Origin: an uncultured Leifsonia sp.
GTDB lineage: Bacteria; Actinomycetota; Actinomycetes; Actinomycetales; Microbacteriaceae
Assembly: GCF_945957465.1 (NCBI RefSeq)
Contig: NZ_CAMFLC010000004.1
Location: 1 to 64,000, forward strand
DNA length: 64,000 nucleotides
Reading direction: 5' to 3'
Below the pieces are notes generated by a model. It did no database searches, was not told the DNA's origin, and saw only the letters and a program-made list of their open reading frames with translations. Positions 1 to 8,692 of this stretch are shown piece by piece. Made by a program: the position numbers and the translations under genes. Each line of letters opens with the position of its first letter. Position 1 is the first letter of the stretch.

Positions 1-401
<401 letters not shown>

Positions 402-420
402 ACGGCCGCACCGACGCCGA

Positions 421-463
421 ACGAGACGGGCCGGACTCCTCCACGGAGTCCGGCCCGTCTCGT
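421..463 (+). terminator. Strong inverted repeat after sucD
   Basis: A perfect 19-bp stem (421-439 with 445-463) and a 5-nt loop (TCCAC) begins 20 bases after the sucD stop. There is no long T-run, as is usual in high-GC actinobacteria. It very probably ends the suc operon. Confidence 0.85.
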
Positions 464-550
464 CTATCCACCGCCCGATTTCCGGGCCTGCCCCTGCCAC
501 CCGTGCCGGCGTTACAGTGAGCCATCACCGCCCGGAAGGGGATGCAGCCG

Positions 551-1936
551 ATGCCGAACATGACGAACGCGGAACTCGCTCGGCGGGTCGCAGCGCTCGA
601 AGCCGAGAACGCCGCTCTCAAGAGCCGGCTCGATGAGAACGCGACGGAGCCGCTCCCCGAGTCGACGCCGACTGTCGAGCCGAAGCACAAGCGCGGCTGG
701 GGGTGGACGCTGCTGGCGGTCGTCCTCATCGTGATCGGTGCCATCCTCGCACCGGTCGCCGTCGTCGCCTCCTGGGCCAAGGTGCAGCTCACCGACACGG
801 ACGCGTTCGTCACCACCTACGCGCCGTTGGCCAAGGATCCTGGCGTGCAGGCCTACGTCACCGATGAGGCGGTGAAGGCCATCCAGGAGCACGTCGACAT
901 CCCCCAGCTGACCTCGCAGGTGATCGACGGCATCACCGGCCTCGGCACGGGGCCGGTGGCCACGAAGGCACTGAATGCGCTGAAGGCGCCCCTCGCGCAA
1001 GGGATCGTTTCGCTGATCCAGACGACCGTCGGCCGGTTCGTGTCGTCCGACGCCTTCGCTCAGGTGTGGCAGGAAGCCCTGCGCGCGAGCCATACCCAGC
1101 TGGTGGCGACCATGCAGGGTGATCCGAAGGCGGCGGTCGCGATCGGCGCGGACGGGTCGGTCGGGGTCCAACTCGGCCCCATCATCGATCGCGTCAAACA
1201 GGTGCTGGAGGATCAGGGCATCTCGTTCGCGGCGCAGATCCCGACGATCGACAAGACGATCACGGTGGCTCAGAACTCCTCCATTCCCACGCTGCAGGTG
1301 TTCTACAACCTGGCCATCGTCGCCGGCGCGTGGCTGCCGTGGGTCTCGATCGGGCTTCTCGCACTGGGCGTGATCGTCGCTCGCCGTCGCTCGCTGGCGC
1401 TGATCGGCGCTGCGTGCGCGCTGGCCGTCGCGATGATCGTGGTGGTCGCGGGCATCGGCATCGGTCAGATCGTCTTCATCGCGTCGGCGTCACCGTCGCT
1501 CGTTCCTGCGGGGGTGGCGAGGACGCTCTACGCGACGGTCTCGACCGCCATGCAGGACACCGGGGTCGCCGTGCTGGTGCTGGCGATCGTCGTCGCCCTG
1601 GTCGCCTGGTACTCCGGTCCGTTCGGCGTGCCTCGGCGTCTGCGCGGCTTCTTCGGGTCGGGCGTGACCTGGGTGCGGGAGGCCGCCGAGCGCCATGGCA
1701 TCACCACCGGCCGCGCGGGCGAGTGGATCTACGCGCAGCGCGTCCTGCTGCGAAGCGCCGTCGCCGTGATCGCGGCGGCGGTCGTGCTGTTCGTGCGTCC
1801 GCTCACACCGTCGCTCATCATCTGGACGCTCGTGATCGCGGCGGTGGTCATCGCGATCCTGGAGCTCGTGCAGAGACCGGTCATCACCGTTCCGGAGGAC
1901 GCTGACGACGATACGCCCGTAGTAACGGCGTCGTGA
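551..1936 (+). CDS. Conserved actinobacterial integral membrane protein, unknown function
   Basis: About 461 residues. The N-terminus (residues 4-28) is a short heptad-like coiled coil rich in Ala, Leu and Glu. One membrane segment follows near residues 50-75, then an extracytoplasmic region of about 170 residues, then four or five hydrophobic segments in the C-terminal half, with an acidic tail. No catalytic motif is recognised. An in-frame ATG lies at 542, but the Shine-Dalgarno GGAAGGGG (534-541) is 9 nt from the ATG at 551, so 551 is chosen. A -10-like TACAGT sits at 513-518. The gene stands alone between the sucD terminator and the convergent ABC cassette. Role unknown. Confidence 0.75.
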   Translation: MPNMTNAELARRVAALEAENAALKSRLDENATEPLPESTPTVEPKHKRGWGWTLLAVVLIVIGAILAPVAVVASWAKVQLTDTDAFVTTYAPLAKDPGVQAYVTDEAVKAIQEHVDIPQLTSQVIDGITGLGTGPVATKALNALKAPLAQGIVSLIQTTVGRFVSSDAFAQVWQEALRASHTQLVATMQGDPKAAVAIGADGSVGVQLGPIIDRVKQVLEDQGISFAAQIPTIDKTITVAQNSSIPTLQVFYNLAIVAGAWLPWVSIGLLALGVIVARRRSLALIGAACALAVAMIVVVAGIGIGQIVFIASASPSLVPAGVARTLYATVSTAMQDTGVAVLVLAIVVALVAWYSGPFGVPRRLRGFFGSGVTWVREAAERHGITTGRAGEWIYAQRVLLRSAVAVIAAAVVLFVRPLTPSLIIWTLVIAAVVIAILELVQRPVITVPEDADDDTPVVTAS

Positions 1937-1969
1937 GCGCCGACTGCTCAGCGCCGAAGTCCGGTGCGG

Positions 1970-3043
1970 TCAACGCGCCTTGAACAGCGCGAAGAGGTCG
2001 CTCTCGCGAACGGTGGAGGCCGCTGATATAACACCGGTGACGAACAGGGCGGCGACGACTCCGGCGGAGAGTGCCAGTGCCGTAGGCAGCGAGCCGGGGT
2101 TCGCCCCCAGCACGAAGGCGAGCGCACCATAGCCCAATCCAGCAACCCCCAGCGCCGGGAGGCCGATGAGTGCGGCTTCGACAGCCATGGTTCCGGCGAC
2201 GAACGCTCGGCTCGCACCCGCGTGCAGCGAACTGGCCAACTCGAGCCGACGGGTCAGCGAGTACACGACTCCGAGGAGCAGTGCCGCGACGACGGCGGCC
2301 GTCGGGGCGAAGCGGCTGGTTCGCTCGACAAAGGCCTTCGCACCGGTGAACTCCTGTCCGACGACCGGATTCAGCGGGTCGATGGACGTCTCTTTCGACG
2401 GTGCATCGGGCGCGAGCGCGGTCAACAGGAGAGGGTCGCGGTCCCGACTGGCCGGCCAAGTGTCCGCCCAGCACTCCGATGCGGTTCCGGTCGCTGGAAC
2501 GATCGCGACGAGAGCGGACGAGAGCCGGGACGCCCCGCTGTCGCCCGGACCGGGGGCGAACGCACCGAGGACCGGCAGCGGACCTTCCCTCGTCATCAGC
2601 ACGCTGCCACGATCGGCACCGAGCTCGGCCGCGAAAGTCGTGGTGAGATACACGCCTCCGCGTCCGACATCGACGATCCCCAGGCGGGCGGCCAGCCCAC
2701 GGCTGATCTCGTAGACGGGAATTGTGCTCGACCCTGGCTCGAGAAGTACGATCGAGTCCCTCTGCGCGAGCGAGCCGGAGGCCGAGAACCCGGCGGCCGT
2801 CGGCAGCTGTTCGCAGCGGTCGCGGTCGACCGCATCGGGCGACGAGAGCACGCGCGTCGCGCCGCCCGCCGCTCGGAACGCTTCCGCCTGGCGCTCCAAC
2901 CCGTCGATCGTGAGGGTGTCGAGCAGGGCGGTCGCGACGATGACCGACGCGAGGACGGCACCGTGGATGAACGAACGCAGCGGACTGGTCGAGGCATTGC
3001 GTCGGCTCTCGCCGACGAGGGAACGGAGTCGGGTGAGCCTCAC
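1970..3043 (-). CDS. FtsX-like ABC transporter permease
   Basis: About 357 residues. One membrane segment lies near residues 25-45, followed by an extracytoplasmic domain of roughly 190 residues, then three hydrophobic segments near the C-terminus; this is the MacB/FtsX-type topology of permeases that drive extracytoplasmic work. The GTG start at 3043 overlaps the ATPase stop as GTGA (3043-3040), so the two are translationally coupled. An upstream in-frame ATG at 3100 would run 57 bases into the ATPase gene and is less likely. It is the last gene of a minus-strand cassette that starts with a small secreted peptide and two lipoproteins. Such permeases usually export or extract a lipoprotein, peptide or lipid; the substrate here is unknown. 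Confidence 0.8.
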   Translation of the reverse strand: MRLTRLRSLVGESRRNASTSPLRSFIHGAVLASVIVATALLDTLTIDGLERQAEAFRAAGGATRVLSSPDAVDRDRCEQLPTAAGFSASGSLAQRDSIVLLEPGSSTIPVYEISRGLAARLGIVDVGRGGVYLTTTFAAELGADRGSVLMTREGPLPVLGAFAPGPGDSGASRLSSALVAIVPATGTASECWADTWPASRDRDPLLLTALAPDAPSKETSIDPLNPVVGQEFTGAKAFVERTSRFAPTAAVVAALLLGVVYSLTRRLELASSLHAGASRAFVAGTMAVEAALIGLPALGVAGLGYGALAFVLGANPGSLPTALALSAGVVAALFVTGVISAASTVRESDLFALFKAR

Positions 3044-3684
3044 GATCGCGGGCCTCGCGCCAGGGCAGGAGACGCGTCGAGCGCCAGCCGACGGCTGCAC
3101 GCGACCACGGTGTCCTGATCGTGGGTCGCCACGACGACGATGGCTCCGATGCCGGCGAGCGATTGCAGCACTCCGTTCACGGTCGCTGCATTGGTGCGGT
3201 CCAATTGGGCGGTCGGCTCGTCGACCAGAAGGAGGTCGGGCTCGGCGGCGATCGCCCGGCAGAGCATCAGACGCTGCGCTTCCCCGCCGGACAGCTGGGC
3301 GAACGTCCGCTTCGCGAGGGCACGGAGTCCCAGCTCATCGAGGATGCGCTCCGCCCTCCAGGCGGCCTCCTGCCGCGGGTTGCCGCGCGCGATGATCGGG
3401 TACACGACGTGGTCGAGCACGGTGCGGCGTGCCTGGCCGTGCGGATTCTGGAAGACCCAGCCGACCGTGTCGACGCCGACGCGGCGGATATGGCCGGCGG
3501 TCGGGGATTCCCAGCCGGCGAGGAGCGAGAGCAGTGTCGATTTGCCCGATCCGGACGGCCCGGTGACAGCCCAGACGTCACCGGCCGTCAACGTCTCGGT
3601 GAGACCCTGGAAGATCGGCGAGCCGGGGCTGAAGGCGTGCGCGACGGCGTGGAGTTCCATGCGCGCGCCGCTGCCCGTGCTCAC
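3040..3684 (-). CDS. ABC transporter ATP-binding protein (LolD/MacB type)
   Basis: About 214 residues, the usual size of a lone nucleotide-binding domain. Walker A is GPSGSGKS, the signature is LSGGEAQR, Walker B is LLLVDEPTAQLD, and the H-loop is in VVATHDQD. The GTG at 3684 overlaps the stop of the upstream adaptor gene as GTGA. An internal ATG at 3660 (MELHAV) is an alternative start that would drop eight residues. It powers the adjacent FtsX-like permease. Both junctions of the three-gene set are stop/start overlaps, so adaptor, ATPase and permease are almost certainly made as one complex. Confidence 0.92.
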   Translation of the reverse strand: MSTGSGARMELHAVAHAFSPGSPIFQGLTETLTAGDVWAVTGPSGSGKSTLLSLLAGWESPTAGHIRRVGVDTVGWVFQNPHGQARRTVLDHVVYPIIARGNPRQEAAWRAERILDELGLRALAKRTFAQLSGGEAQRLMLCRAIAAEPDLLLVDEPTAQLDRTNAATVNGVLQSLAGIGAIVVVATHDQDTVVACSRRLALDASPALARGPRS

Positions 3685-4706
3685 TCGCACGCTTTCGCTG
3701 TCACCGCGGCGCCGATCCGGATGCGTTTCGGGATATCGCCTTCGAAGGTGACGAAGGAGGAGCCGAGCCGGCTCGCTACGACCCGTACGGCCGCCGTGGC
3801 TCCTGCCTCCCGTTGAACGCATCGGTTGTCCGCTACGCCGATCAGACCTCCTGGGGGGACGGCGACGACGCGAAGCGGTGCGACGAGTCGCGCCGAGACT
3901 GAGAGGGGAGAGTCCTTCGGTTTTGCGGCGTTCGCCAGATACTCCGGCGAGGCGGCGACCGCGTCGAGGACGGTGCGGTCGTCGATGACTCCGCTCTCGG
4001 GCATCGCGAACTCCTGGGCGCCGAGCCGGATGGTGCGGTCGCCCGGCACGACCGCGGTGGTCTCTCCGGTCACGAGCCTGAGCGATCGGAGGGTGCCCGG
4101 CAGCTCGACGAATGAGCTCCCGAGTTCATAGCGTTCACCGACGGCGACCTCGCACGAGGAGACCGCGACCGTTCGTGAAGGAAGCCACGCGACGGAGGAA
4201 AGCCGAAGAGTTCCATCGGCGGGTGCGATGCCGGCACGGCGCTGCACCTCCTTCACGGCGTCGCGGACCGCCGCGCTGTACCGGCCCTCGGCATCCACGT
4301 CGAATCCGAGAGCACGCAGCGCCTGCCGCAGCGCAGCCACGTCGGTTCCCTCGTCGCCCGGCGCGAGGTCGCGAAAGAGCGGCGTGCTGGTCGCGAGCGC
4401 CACGATCGGCGCGGCGTCGATGTGTGCGATCACGCCACCGTTCTCGATGGTCCGATCGGACGCGCAGCCGGACGCGGTCACCATTCCGGTGGTGTTCAGC
4501 GCGATGGCGGCGGTGCGGTCGACTTCGGCGATCAGACCCATGGACCGTTCGTCCCGGAATTCGGTTTCGTGGAGTCCGAGCGTGCGCGGGGCGGTCGGGG
4601 TCTGCAGGCTGTCGGGCGCCGATGGCGGGAAGACCGACACGAGGAGAACGCCGGCCGCCAGGCCAGCGAGCGCCGCGGCGGCTGGGAGGAGGGCGCGGCG
4701 GATCAT
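3681..4706 (-). CDS. Peptidoglycan-binding-domain protein, adaptor of the ABC export set
   Basis: 341 residues. An N-terminal membrane anchor (about residues 4-26) is followed by an extracytoplasmic part. A peptidoglycan-binding type 1 segment sits near residues 113-150, with the repeating LRQALRALGF...RYSAAVRDAVKEVQR pattern; the rest is beta-rich and HlyD/MacA-like. Such proteins bridge an FtsX-type permease to the wall in actinobacterial export clusters. The ATG has no clear Shine-Dalgarno but overlaps (ATGA) the stop of a 23-codon ORF, which could couple its translation. It is upstream of, and overlaps, the ATPase gene. The substrate is unknown; the nearby small secreted peptide and lipoproteins are the obvious candidates. 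Confidence 0.78.
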   Translation of the reverse strand: MIRRALLPAAAALAGLAAGVLLVSVFPPSAPDSLQTPTAPRTLGLHETEFRDERSMGLIAEVDRTAAIALNTTGMVTASGCASDRTIENGGVIAHIDAAPIVALATSTPLFRDLAPGDEGTDVAALRQALRALGFDVDAEGRYSAAVRDAVKEVQRRAGIAPADGTLRLSSVAWLPSRTVAVSSCEVAVGERYELGSSFVELPGTLRSLRLVTGETTAVVPGDRTIRLGAQEFAMPESGVIDDRTVLDAVAASPEYLANAAKPKDSPLSVSARLVAPLRVVAVPPGGLIGVADNRCVQREAGATAAVRVVASRLGSSFVTFEGDIPKRIRIGAAVTAKACE

Positions 4707-4774
4707 GTGGCGAGTCCGATCGCTGTGAGGGCGACGGAGGAGTGCGTGAGCTTCTTCCAGGGATGTGGATTCAT
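4703..4774 (-). CDS. Possible 23-codon leader ORF overlapping the adaptor start
   Basis: A short ORF (begins MNPHPWKKL, ends TAIGLAT) fills most of the 84-bp gap between the lipoprotein and adaptor genes and ends in ATGA, where the ATG is the adaptor start. No good ribosome-binding site was found in front of it. It may be a coupling peptide or chance. Confidence 0.2.
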   Translation of the reverse strand: MNPHPWKKLTHSSVALTAIGLAT

Positions 4775-4790
4775 GGTGCTGGGGGCCGAA

Positions 4791-5426
4791 TCAGTCTGCG
4801 AACGTGATGGTCTGGTGAGCGACGAACAGACACATCTGTGCGCGCGCGTCGCGTACGTCGAACGGAAGTGACGAGAAGTCGGTCTTTCCCTCACCGAATG
4901 AGGCCGCGAAGTCGTCGTGACCGAAGCCTTCCGGTGCAAGCCCTTCGCGTACGAGGCAGGCCGCACCGGCGGCCTCGAGGTCGCTCAGGAGATCCGGATT
5001 GCCCTGTTGAACGACGAAGAGTTCATCGATCACCACGAGAGTTCCGATTGAGCAGGCGTAGTCGATGTCCCCGAGTCGCTCGACCGTGAATTCCGCACTC
5101 GGCAGGCCGGGGGTCGCGTGGATCACGCCGTTCGGAAATCGCCGTTCGTCGGCATCGACCCCGGACCGGGCCATGCATTCGCGGTAGCGATCGTGGGCGC
5201 TCTCGTAATCCGCCTGCGAAATCGTGCCGCGCTCGCGCGCTCGAGTCAGCACGTCTGTCTCGAACTCGCTCAGGGTGCCGTTGCTGAGCTGTTCGTCGAT
5301 CAGGGCACCGAACGACGACGCGAGCTTCGCGCCGGATTCGGTCGCTTCCTGTCTAGAGCATGCGCTGGCAGTGGCGATCAGCACGATGGCAGCTGTCGCT
5401 GCCACTGTTCGCTTCCATGTCTTCAT
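4791..5426 (-). CDS. Lipoprotein, copy 1 of a tandem paralogous pair
   Basis: 211 residues. The signal peptide begins MKTWKRT and ends in a TASAC lipobox with the lipid-modified Cys at residue 23. The mature part has the pattern LSEFETDVLTRARERG, YRECM, ACSIGT, AACLVREG and DLPFDVRD-like blocks, with four cysteines besides the lipidated one. All four are conserved in the neighbouring copy, so two disulfides are likely. The ATG at 5426 has GGAAGAG (5433-5439) at good spacing; the ATG at 5429 is too close. Length is identical to copy 2 (211 residues) and most of the mature sequence aligns without gaps. Family not recognised. Its position between a secreted peptide and an ABC export set suggests an accessory or immunity-type role, which is inference. 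Confidence 0.75.
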   Translation of the reverse strand: MKTWKRTVAATAAIVLIATASACSRQEATESGAKLASSFGALIDEQLSNGTLSEFETDVLTRARERGTISQADYESAHDRYRECMARSGVDADERRFPNGVIHATPGLPSAEFTVERLGDIDYACSIGTLVVIDELFVVQQGNPDLLSDLEAAGAACLVREGLAPEGFGHDDFAASFGEGKTDFSSLPFDVRDARAQMCLFVAHQTITFAD

Positions 5427-5494
5427 CATCGACTCTTCCGTTGAGTCGGTCGGTATCGCGGCGATGCGGCGACGGGCCTTGCTCACTCTGGCCT

Positions 5495-6130
5495 TCAATC
5501 CGCGAACCCGATGACGATGCCGGCCACGTAGAGGCACATGTGCACCCGTTCGTCTCGCACGTCGAATGGGAGGTCGTCGTAGTTGGAGCCCGGTCCGTCG
5601 AAGGCTTTGGCGAACTCGTCGCGCGAGAATGATGCAGGCGCGATTCCTTCACGGACAAGACAAGCGGCGCCGGCTTCGTTTCGATCGCGGAGAAGCCCGG
5701 GGTTGCCCTGCTGAACGCTGTAGAGCTGGTCGATGGCGGCGATGGTTCCCACGCTGCATGCGAAGTCCGCATCGGCGAGATCGTCGATCGTGAACGTCTC
5801 GTCGGGACCGGGGGGAGTCGAGTGGATGATTCCGTTGGGATATCTGTGGTCTTGGGCGGCGATTCCCTTGGCAGCCATGCACTCTCGGTATCGATCGTGT
5901 GCGGTTTCGTAGTCGCTCTGCGAGATGGAGCCACGATCCTTGGCGCGAGTGAGTACTGCTGTCTCGAACTCGGTCAGGGTACCGCTGTCGAGCTCCTCCT
6001 CGATCAACGCGAGATAGGTCGCTGCGAGCTTTCCTCCCTGCGAGGGATTTGGGGAACTGCACGCAACCATCGCGAAGATGAGGACAGCTGCGCCGATCAG
6101 GGATGCGGATCGCGTGATTCGGGTCTTCAT
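5495..6130 (-). CDS. Lipoprotein, copy 2 of a tandem paralogous pair
   Basis: 211 residues. The signal peptide begins MKTRITRS and ends in the lipobox MVAC (Cys 24). It shares with copy 1 the blocks GTLTEFETAVLTRA, HDRYRECM, NGIIHSTP, VQQGNP, GAACLVREG, DDLPFDVRDER and the C-terminal FAD, including all four extra cysteines. The 68-bp gap to copy 1 carries no strong hairpin, so the two are probably co-transcribed. A strong inverted repeat (6168-6204) separates this gene from the upstream secreted peptide gene. This is a recent-looking tandem duplication in which both copies are intact, pointing to selection for two versions. Function unknown. Confidence 0.75.
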   Translation of the reverse strand: MKTRITRSASLIGAAVLIFAMVACSSPNPSQGGKLAATYLALIEEELDSGTLTEFETAVLTRAKDRGSISQSDYETAHDRYRECMAAKGIAAQDHRYPNGIIHSTPPGPDETFTIDDLADADFACSVGTIAAIDQLYSVQQGNPGLLRDRNEAGAACLVREGIAPASFSRDEFAKAFDGPGSNYDDLPFDVRDERVHMCLYVAGIVIGFAD

Positions 6131-6167
6131 TGAGGACTTTCGCTGAGAGCTTGAGAACGCTGACTAG

Positions 6168-6204
6168 ACGGGGCCGGGCGGCGCCGAAGCGCACCCGGCC
6201 CCGT
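6168..6204 (-). terminator. Inverted repeat between the peptide gene and the lipoprotein pair
   Basis: An 11-bp perfect stem ACGGGGCCGGG/CCCGGCCCCGT (6168-6178 with 6194-6204) starts 13 bases after the peptide stop. There is no T-run. It could be a full terminator or a partial one that lets the peptide be made in excess over the downstream genes. Confidence 0.65.
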
Positions 6205-6216
6205 GTTTCCCGTGGA

Positions 6217-6546
6217 TCAGCTCTGGACGAGGACGACGTTGTTGCGGTAGACGCGTGCCTTGTGCGTCGTGTTGAAGCCGAGCACCTGTGCATCGCTGTG
6301 GGACGTGCGTTTTGCACCCCAGCGGATGTCGCTTCCCAACTGGGCGTACGCCTGAAGCCAGCCGTCCTGGTTGTTGTTCGACGTCGTCCCCGCATAGGCC
6401 TCGACCCAGGACGACGACACGTAGTGCCAAATGGCCGCCTCCGCCGGCGCCGCCGTGCCCACGACGAGGCCGATCGATGCGGTTGCTGCGACCGCGCCCG
6501 CGGCGATGCGGGAGCGGAGCTTGTTCACTCTGGTGTGTTTCTTCAT
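6217..6546 (-). CDS. Small secreted cysteine-free protein (bacteriocin-like candidate)
   Basis: 109 residues. The basic N-terminus (MKKHTRVNKLRSR), a hydrophobic core and AxA site (APAEA, then AIWHYV) give a Sec signal peptide of about 37 residues. The mature product is about 72 residues, without cysteine, rich in aromatic residues (several Trp and Tyr), Asn and Ser, with net positive charge near its C-terminus. The first ATG with a plausible promoter just upstream is 6546. It is the first gene of the cassette containing two lipoproteins and an adaptor/ATPase/permease set. Size and context resemble lactococcin-972-type loci of Gram-positives, but no clear 972 signature is visible, so that assignment is only a hypothesis. 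It could also be a wall-associated structural peptide. Confidence 0.65.
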   Translation of the reverse strand: MKKHTRVNKLRSRIAAGAVAATASIGLVVGTAAPAEAAIWHYVSSSWVEAYAGTTSNNNQDGWLQAYAQLGSDIRWGAKRTSHSDAQVLGFNTTHKARVYRNNVVLVQS

Positions 6547-6569
6547 AGGCCCAGCGAAGCAGAATCTCA

Positions 6570-6597
6570 GGCATAAATGCAAGAGGTATAGATGCAA
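6570..6597 (-). promoter_or_regulatory. Promoter with a 13-bp direct repeat upstream of the secreted peptide gene
   Basis: Two copies of GGYATARATGCAA (6570-6582 and 6585-6597; 11 of 13 identical, period 15) form an AT-rich island in GC-rich DNA. The first contains the palindrome GCATAAATGC. On the minus strand they give TTGCAT-N16-TATGCC, a plausible -35/-10 about 25 bases before the ATG. The arrangement suggests cooperative binding of a regulator over the promoter, next to the divergent DUF6350 gene. Confidence 0.5.
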
Positions 6598-6683
6598 CAT
6601 GTTTGACGAAGTCCCCTGGGTCGCCGGGGGATCGAAGTGTCGAGCGGGCGGAGGCGACCGCGACCGGTAGGCTCCATCCGGTC

Positions 6684-7973
6684 ATGAGTCGCACAACCGT
6701 CGCCCTGCTCGCCGCGCTCGAGGCGGTCATCGTCGCGGCGGTCGGGATCGGGATCTGCGTGGTCGCGCTCACCGTGCTCTGGGCCGCCCAGTATCACTTG
6801 GCGGGGGACTTCATGGTGGTGTGGAGGGCCGCGGCCGATGTCTGGCTGGTGGGGCACGGCGTCAACCTGACGGTGGCGCTCGACCCGCAGACCGTCGGCA
6901 CGCTGGGGCTCCCCGGCGCCGCGGCTCCCTTCCAGGTGACGATCGCGCTCCTCGGGTTCGCCGCCCTCACGGCCGGACTCGGCGTGCGCACCGGGCTGCG
7001 CGCCGCGGAGACGCCGTACCGCCGTACCGGCGCGATCTCCGCGCTCACCGTGTTCCTCGCCGTGTCCCTGCTGGTGACGCTGACCGCCGGGAGCGCCGTG
7101 GTGACACCGTCGCTGTGGCAGGGGATCGTGCTGCCCCCCTTCGTCTACGCGCTCGGCATCGGAGTCGGCTTCGCGTTCGCAGGGCTGCGCGGCGCATCAG
7201 GGCGCGCCCCCGCACGAGCCGGTGAGCGTTCCGACGATCACGCGGGCCGCGACGACATGGCGTCGACCGGAGGGCGCGACGGCGCGGCCCCCGTCACGGT
7301 CGCCGTCCGTGCCCGGATCGACACCATCCCCGCTCCGGTCCGCGCCGGAGTGCTGGGCGCGATCCGCGCCGGGAGCGCCGCCACCGCCCTGGTCATCGGG
7401 GCGTCCGCCTTCGTCCTCGCCCTGCTCATCTTCGGCAACTACGGCGCGATCATCAGCCTCTACGAACAGCTGCAGACCGGTGTGGCCGGCGGTGTCGCCC
7501 TCACCGTGGCACAGCTCGCCTTCCTGCCCAACCTCGTGATCTGGCTCATGTCGTGGCTCGTCGGGCCCGGATTCGCGATCGGCACGGGTTCCGCGGTGAG
7601 CCCCATCGGTACCGCGCTCGGTCCGTTGCCCGGCGTGCCGCTGTTCGGTGTCATCCCGGCGCACGGGTACACGTTCGGCCTCGTCGGAGTCCTCGTGCCG
7701 CTGCTCGCCGGTTTCGTCGCGGCAGCGCTCCTGCGCGCGACCAGGCGGACGAACGCCGACGGCCCACTCGCCCTCCTGCTGACCGCGCTCGGGATCGGCG
7801 TGGTCGCGGGCATCCAGCTCGGTCTCCTCGCCTGGTGGTCGGCCGGTGCGCTCGGCCCGGGGCGCCTGCACGACGTCGGGCCGAACCCCTGGCTGGTCGG
7901 TGCGCTCGCCGCGGCGGAGGTCGGGATCGCCGCGGTCATCGGGCTGCTGGCCGGAGGGCGCGCACGACGATGA
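6684..7973 (+). CDS. DUF6350 polytopic membrane protein
   Basis: About 429 residues, mostly hydrophobic with roughly ten membrane segments, interrupted by a hydrophilic linker near residues 172-215 (rich in Arg, Ala, Gly, Asp). Position directly upstream of purN-purH and overall composition match the actinobacterial DUF6350 family, which is commonly found there; its role is not established. The start at 6684 follows a -10-like TAGGCT (6668-6673) by 10 nt and lacks a Shine-Dalgarno, so the mRNA 5' end is probably only a few bases long. The gene is divergent from the secreted peptide gene. Confidence 0.75.
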   Translation: MSRTTVALLAALEAVIVAAVGIGICVVALTVLWAAQYHLAGDFMVVWRAAADVWLVGHGVNLTVALDPQTVGTLGLPGAAAPFQVTIALLGFAALTAGLGVRTGLRAAETPYRRTGAISALTVFLAVSLLVTLTAGSAVVTPSLWQGIVLPPFVYALGIGVGFAFAGLRGASGRAPARAGERSDDHAGRDDMASTGGRDGAAPVTVAVRARIDTIPAPVRAGVLGAIRAGSAATALVIGASAFVLALLIFGNYGAIISLYEQLQTGVAGGVALTVAQLAFLPNLVIWLMSWLVGPGFAIGTGSAVSPIGTALGPLPGVPLFGVIPAHGYTFGLVGVLVPLLAGFVAAALLRATRRTNADGPLALLLTALGIGVVAGIQLGLLAWWSAGALGPGRLHDVGPNPWLVGALAAAEVGIAAVIGLLAGGRARR

Positions 7974-8086
7974 GAGCGCCGGGCCCTCGACTGGATCTGC
8001 CGAGGTTCACCCCTTCGGCGGCGGCACGCACGGTCGCGCCGTCGCGGCGGGGGCTGCGTTTGGTCTGAGCGCCCCCGCCGCATGGG

Positions 8087-8098
8087 TAGGCTTGTCGC
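8087..8098 (+). promoter_or_regulatory. Leaderless promoter of purN
   Basis: The -10-like TAGGCT at 8087-8092 ends exactly 6 nt before the GTG start at 8099 and there is no Shine-Dalgarno, so transcription should start at or next to the initiation codon. The same geometry recurs at eight or more other genes in the window. Confidence 0.6.
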
Positions 8099-8692
8099 GT
8101 GCTCTCGATTGTCGTGCTGATCTCCGGCGGTGGGTCCAATCTGCGCGCGCTGCTCGAGGCCGCTTCCGACGCCGAGTTCCCGGCCAGGGTGGTCGCCGTC
8201 GGCGCCGACCGGGAGGCCGACGGGCTCGAGCACGCGGAGGAGTTCGGCATCCCCTCGTTCACGGTGCCGTTCACCTCGTACGACAGCCGCGAGGAGTGGG
8301 GCGACGCCCTTCTCGGGCAGATCCGGCTCTGGGAGCCCGACCTGGTCATCCTGTCCGGCTTCATGCGCCTCGTGCCGCCACGTGTCGTGAAGGCCTTCTC
8401 GCCCAACCTCATCAACACGCACCCCGCCTACCTGCCGGAGTTCCCCGGCGCACACGGCGTCCGCGACGCGCTCGCCGCCGGCGCCACGCAGACCGGCGCC
8501 AGCCTCATCGTGGTCGACGACGGTGTCGACGCCGGCCCGGTGATCAGTCAGGAGCGCGTTCCGATCGTGCCCGGCGACACCGAGGCCAGCCTGCACGAAC
8601 GCATCAAACCCGTGGAGCGGCGCCTCCTGATCGACGCCGTCCTCGACATCGCCAACGGACACATCGACCTCAAGGAGCTCTCCCGAGTATGA
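8099..8692 (+). CDS. purN: Phosphoribosylglycinamide formyltransferase
   Basis: Transfers the formyl group of 10-formyl-THF to GAR, third step of purine synthesis, in the cytoplasm. 197 residues, normal for Pur[13 protein letters not shown] is the phosphate-binding loop near the N-terminus, [15 protein letters not shown] carries the catalytic Asn/His pair, and [11 protein letters not shown] the catalytic Asp. The GTG start at 8099 is supported by the leaderless -10. The stop overlaps the purH ATG (ATGA at 8689-8692), so the two consecutive folate-using purine enzymes are coupled. Confidence 0.96.
   Translation: MLSIVVLISGGGSNLRALLEAASDAEFPARVVAVGADREADGLEHAEEFGIPSFTVPFTSYDSREEWGDALLGQIRLWEPDLVILSGFMRLVPPRVVKAFSPNLINTHPAYLPEFPGAHGVRDALAAGATQTGASLIVVDDGVDAGPVISQERVPIVPGDTEASLHERIKPVERRLLIDAVLDIANGHIDLKELSRV

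Noticed and set aside
6217-6546. Firm assignment of the secreted peptide to the lactococcin 972 family
   Set aside because: Size and context fit, but no convincing sequence signature could be matched by eye.
7846-8688. N-terminal extension of purH reading through purN
   Set aside because: The frame is open by chance; PurH length, the family N-terminus and the ATGA overlap all fix the start at 8689.
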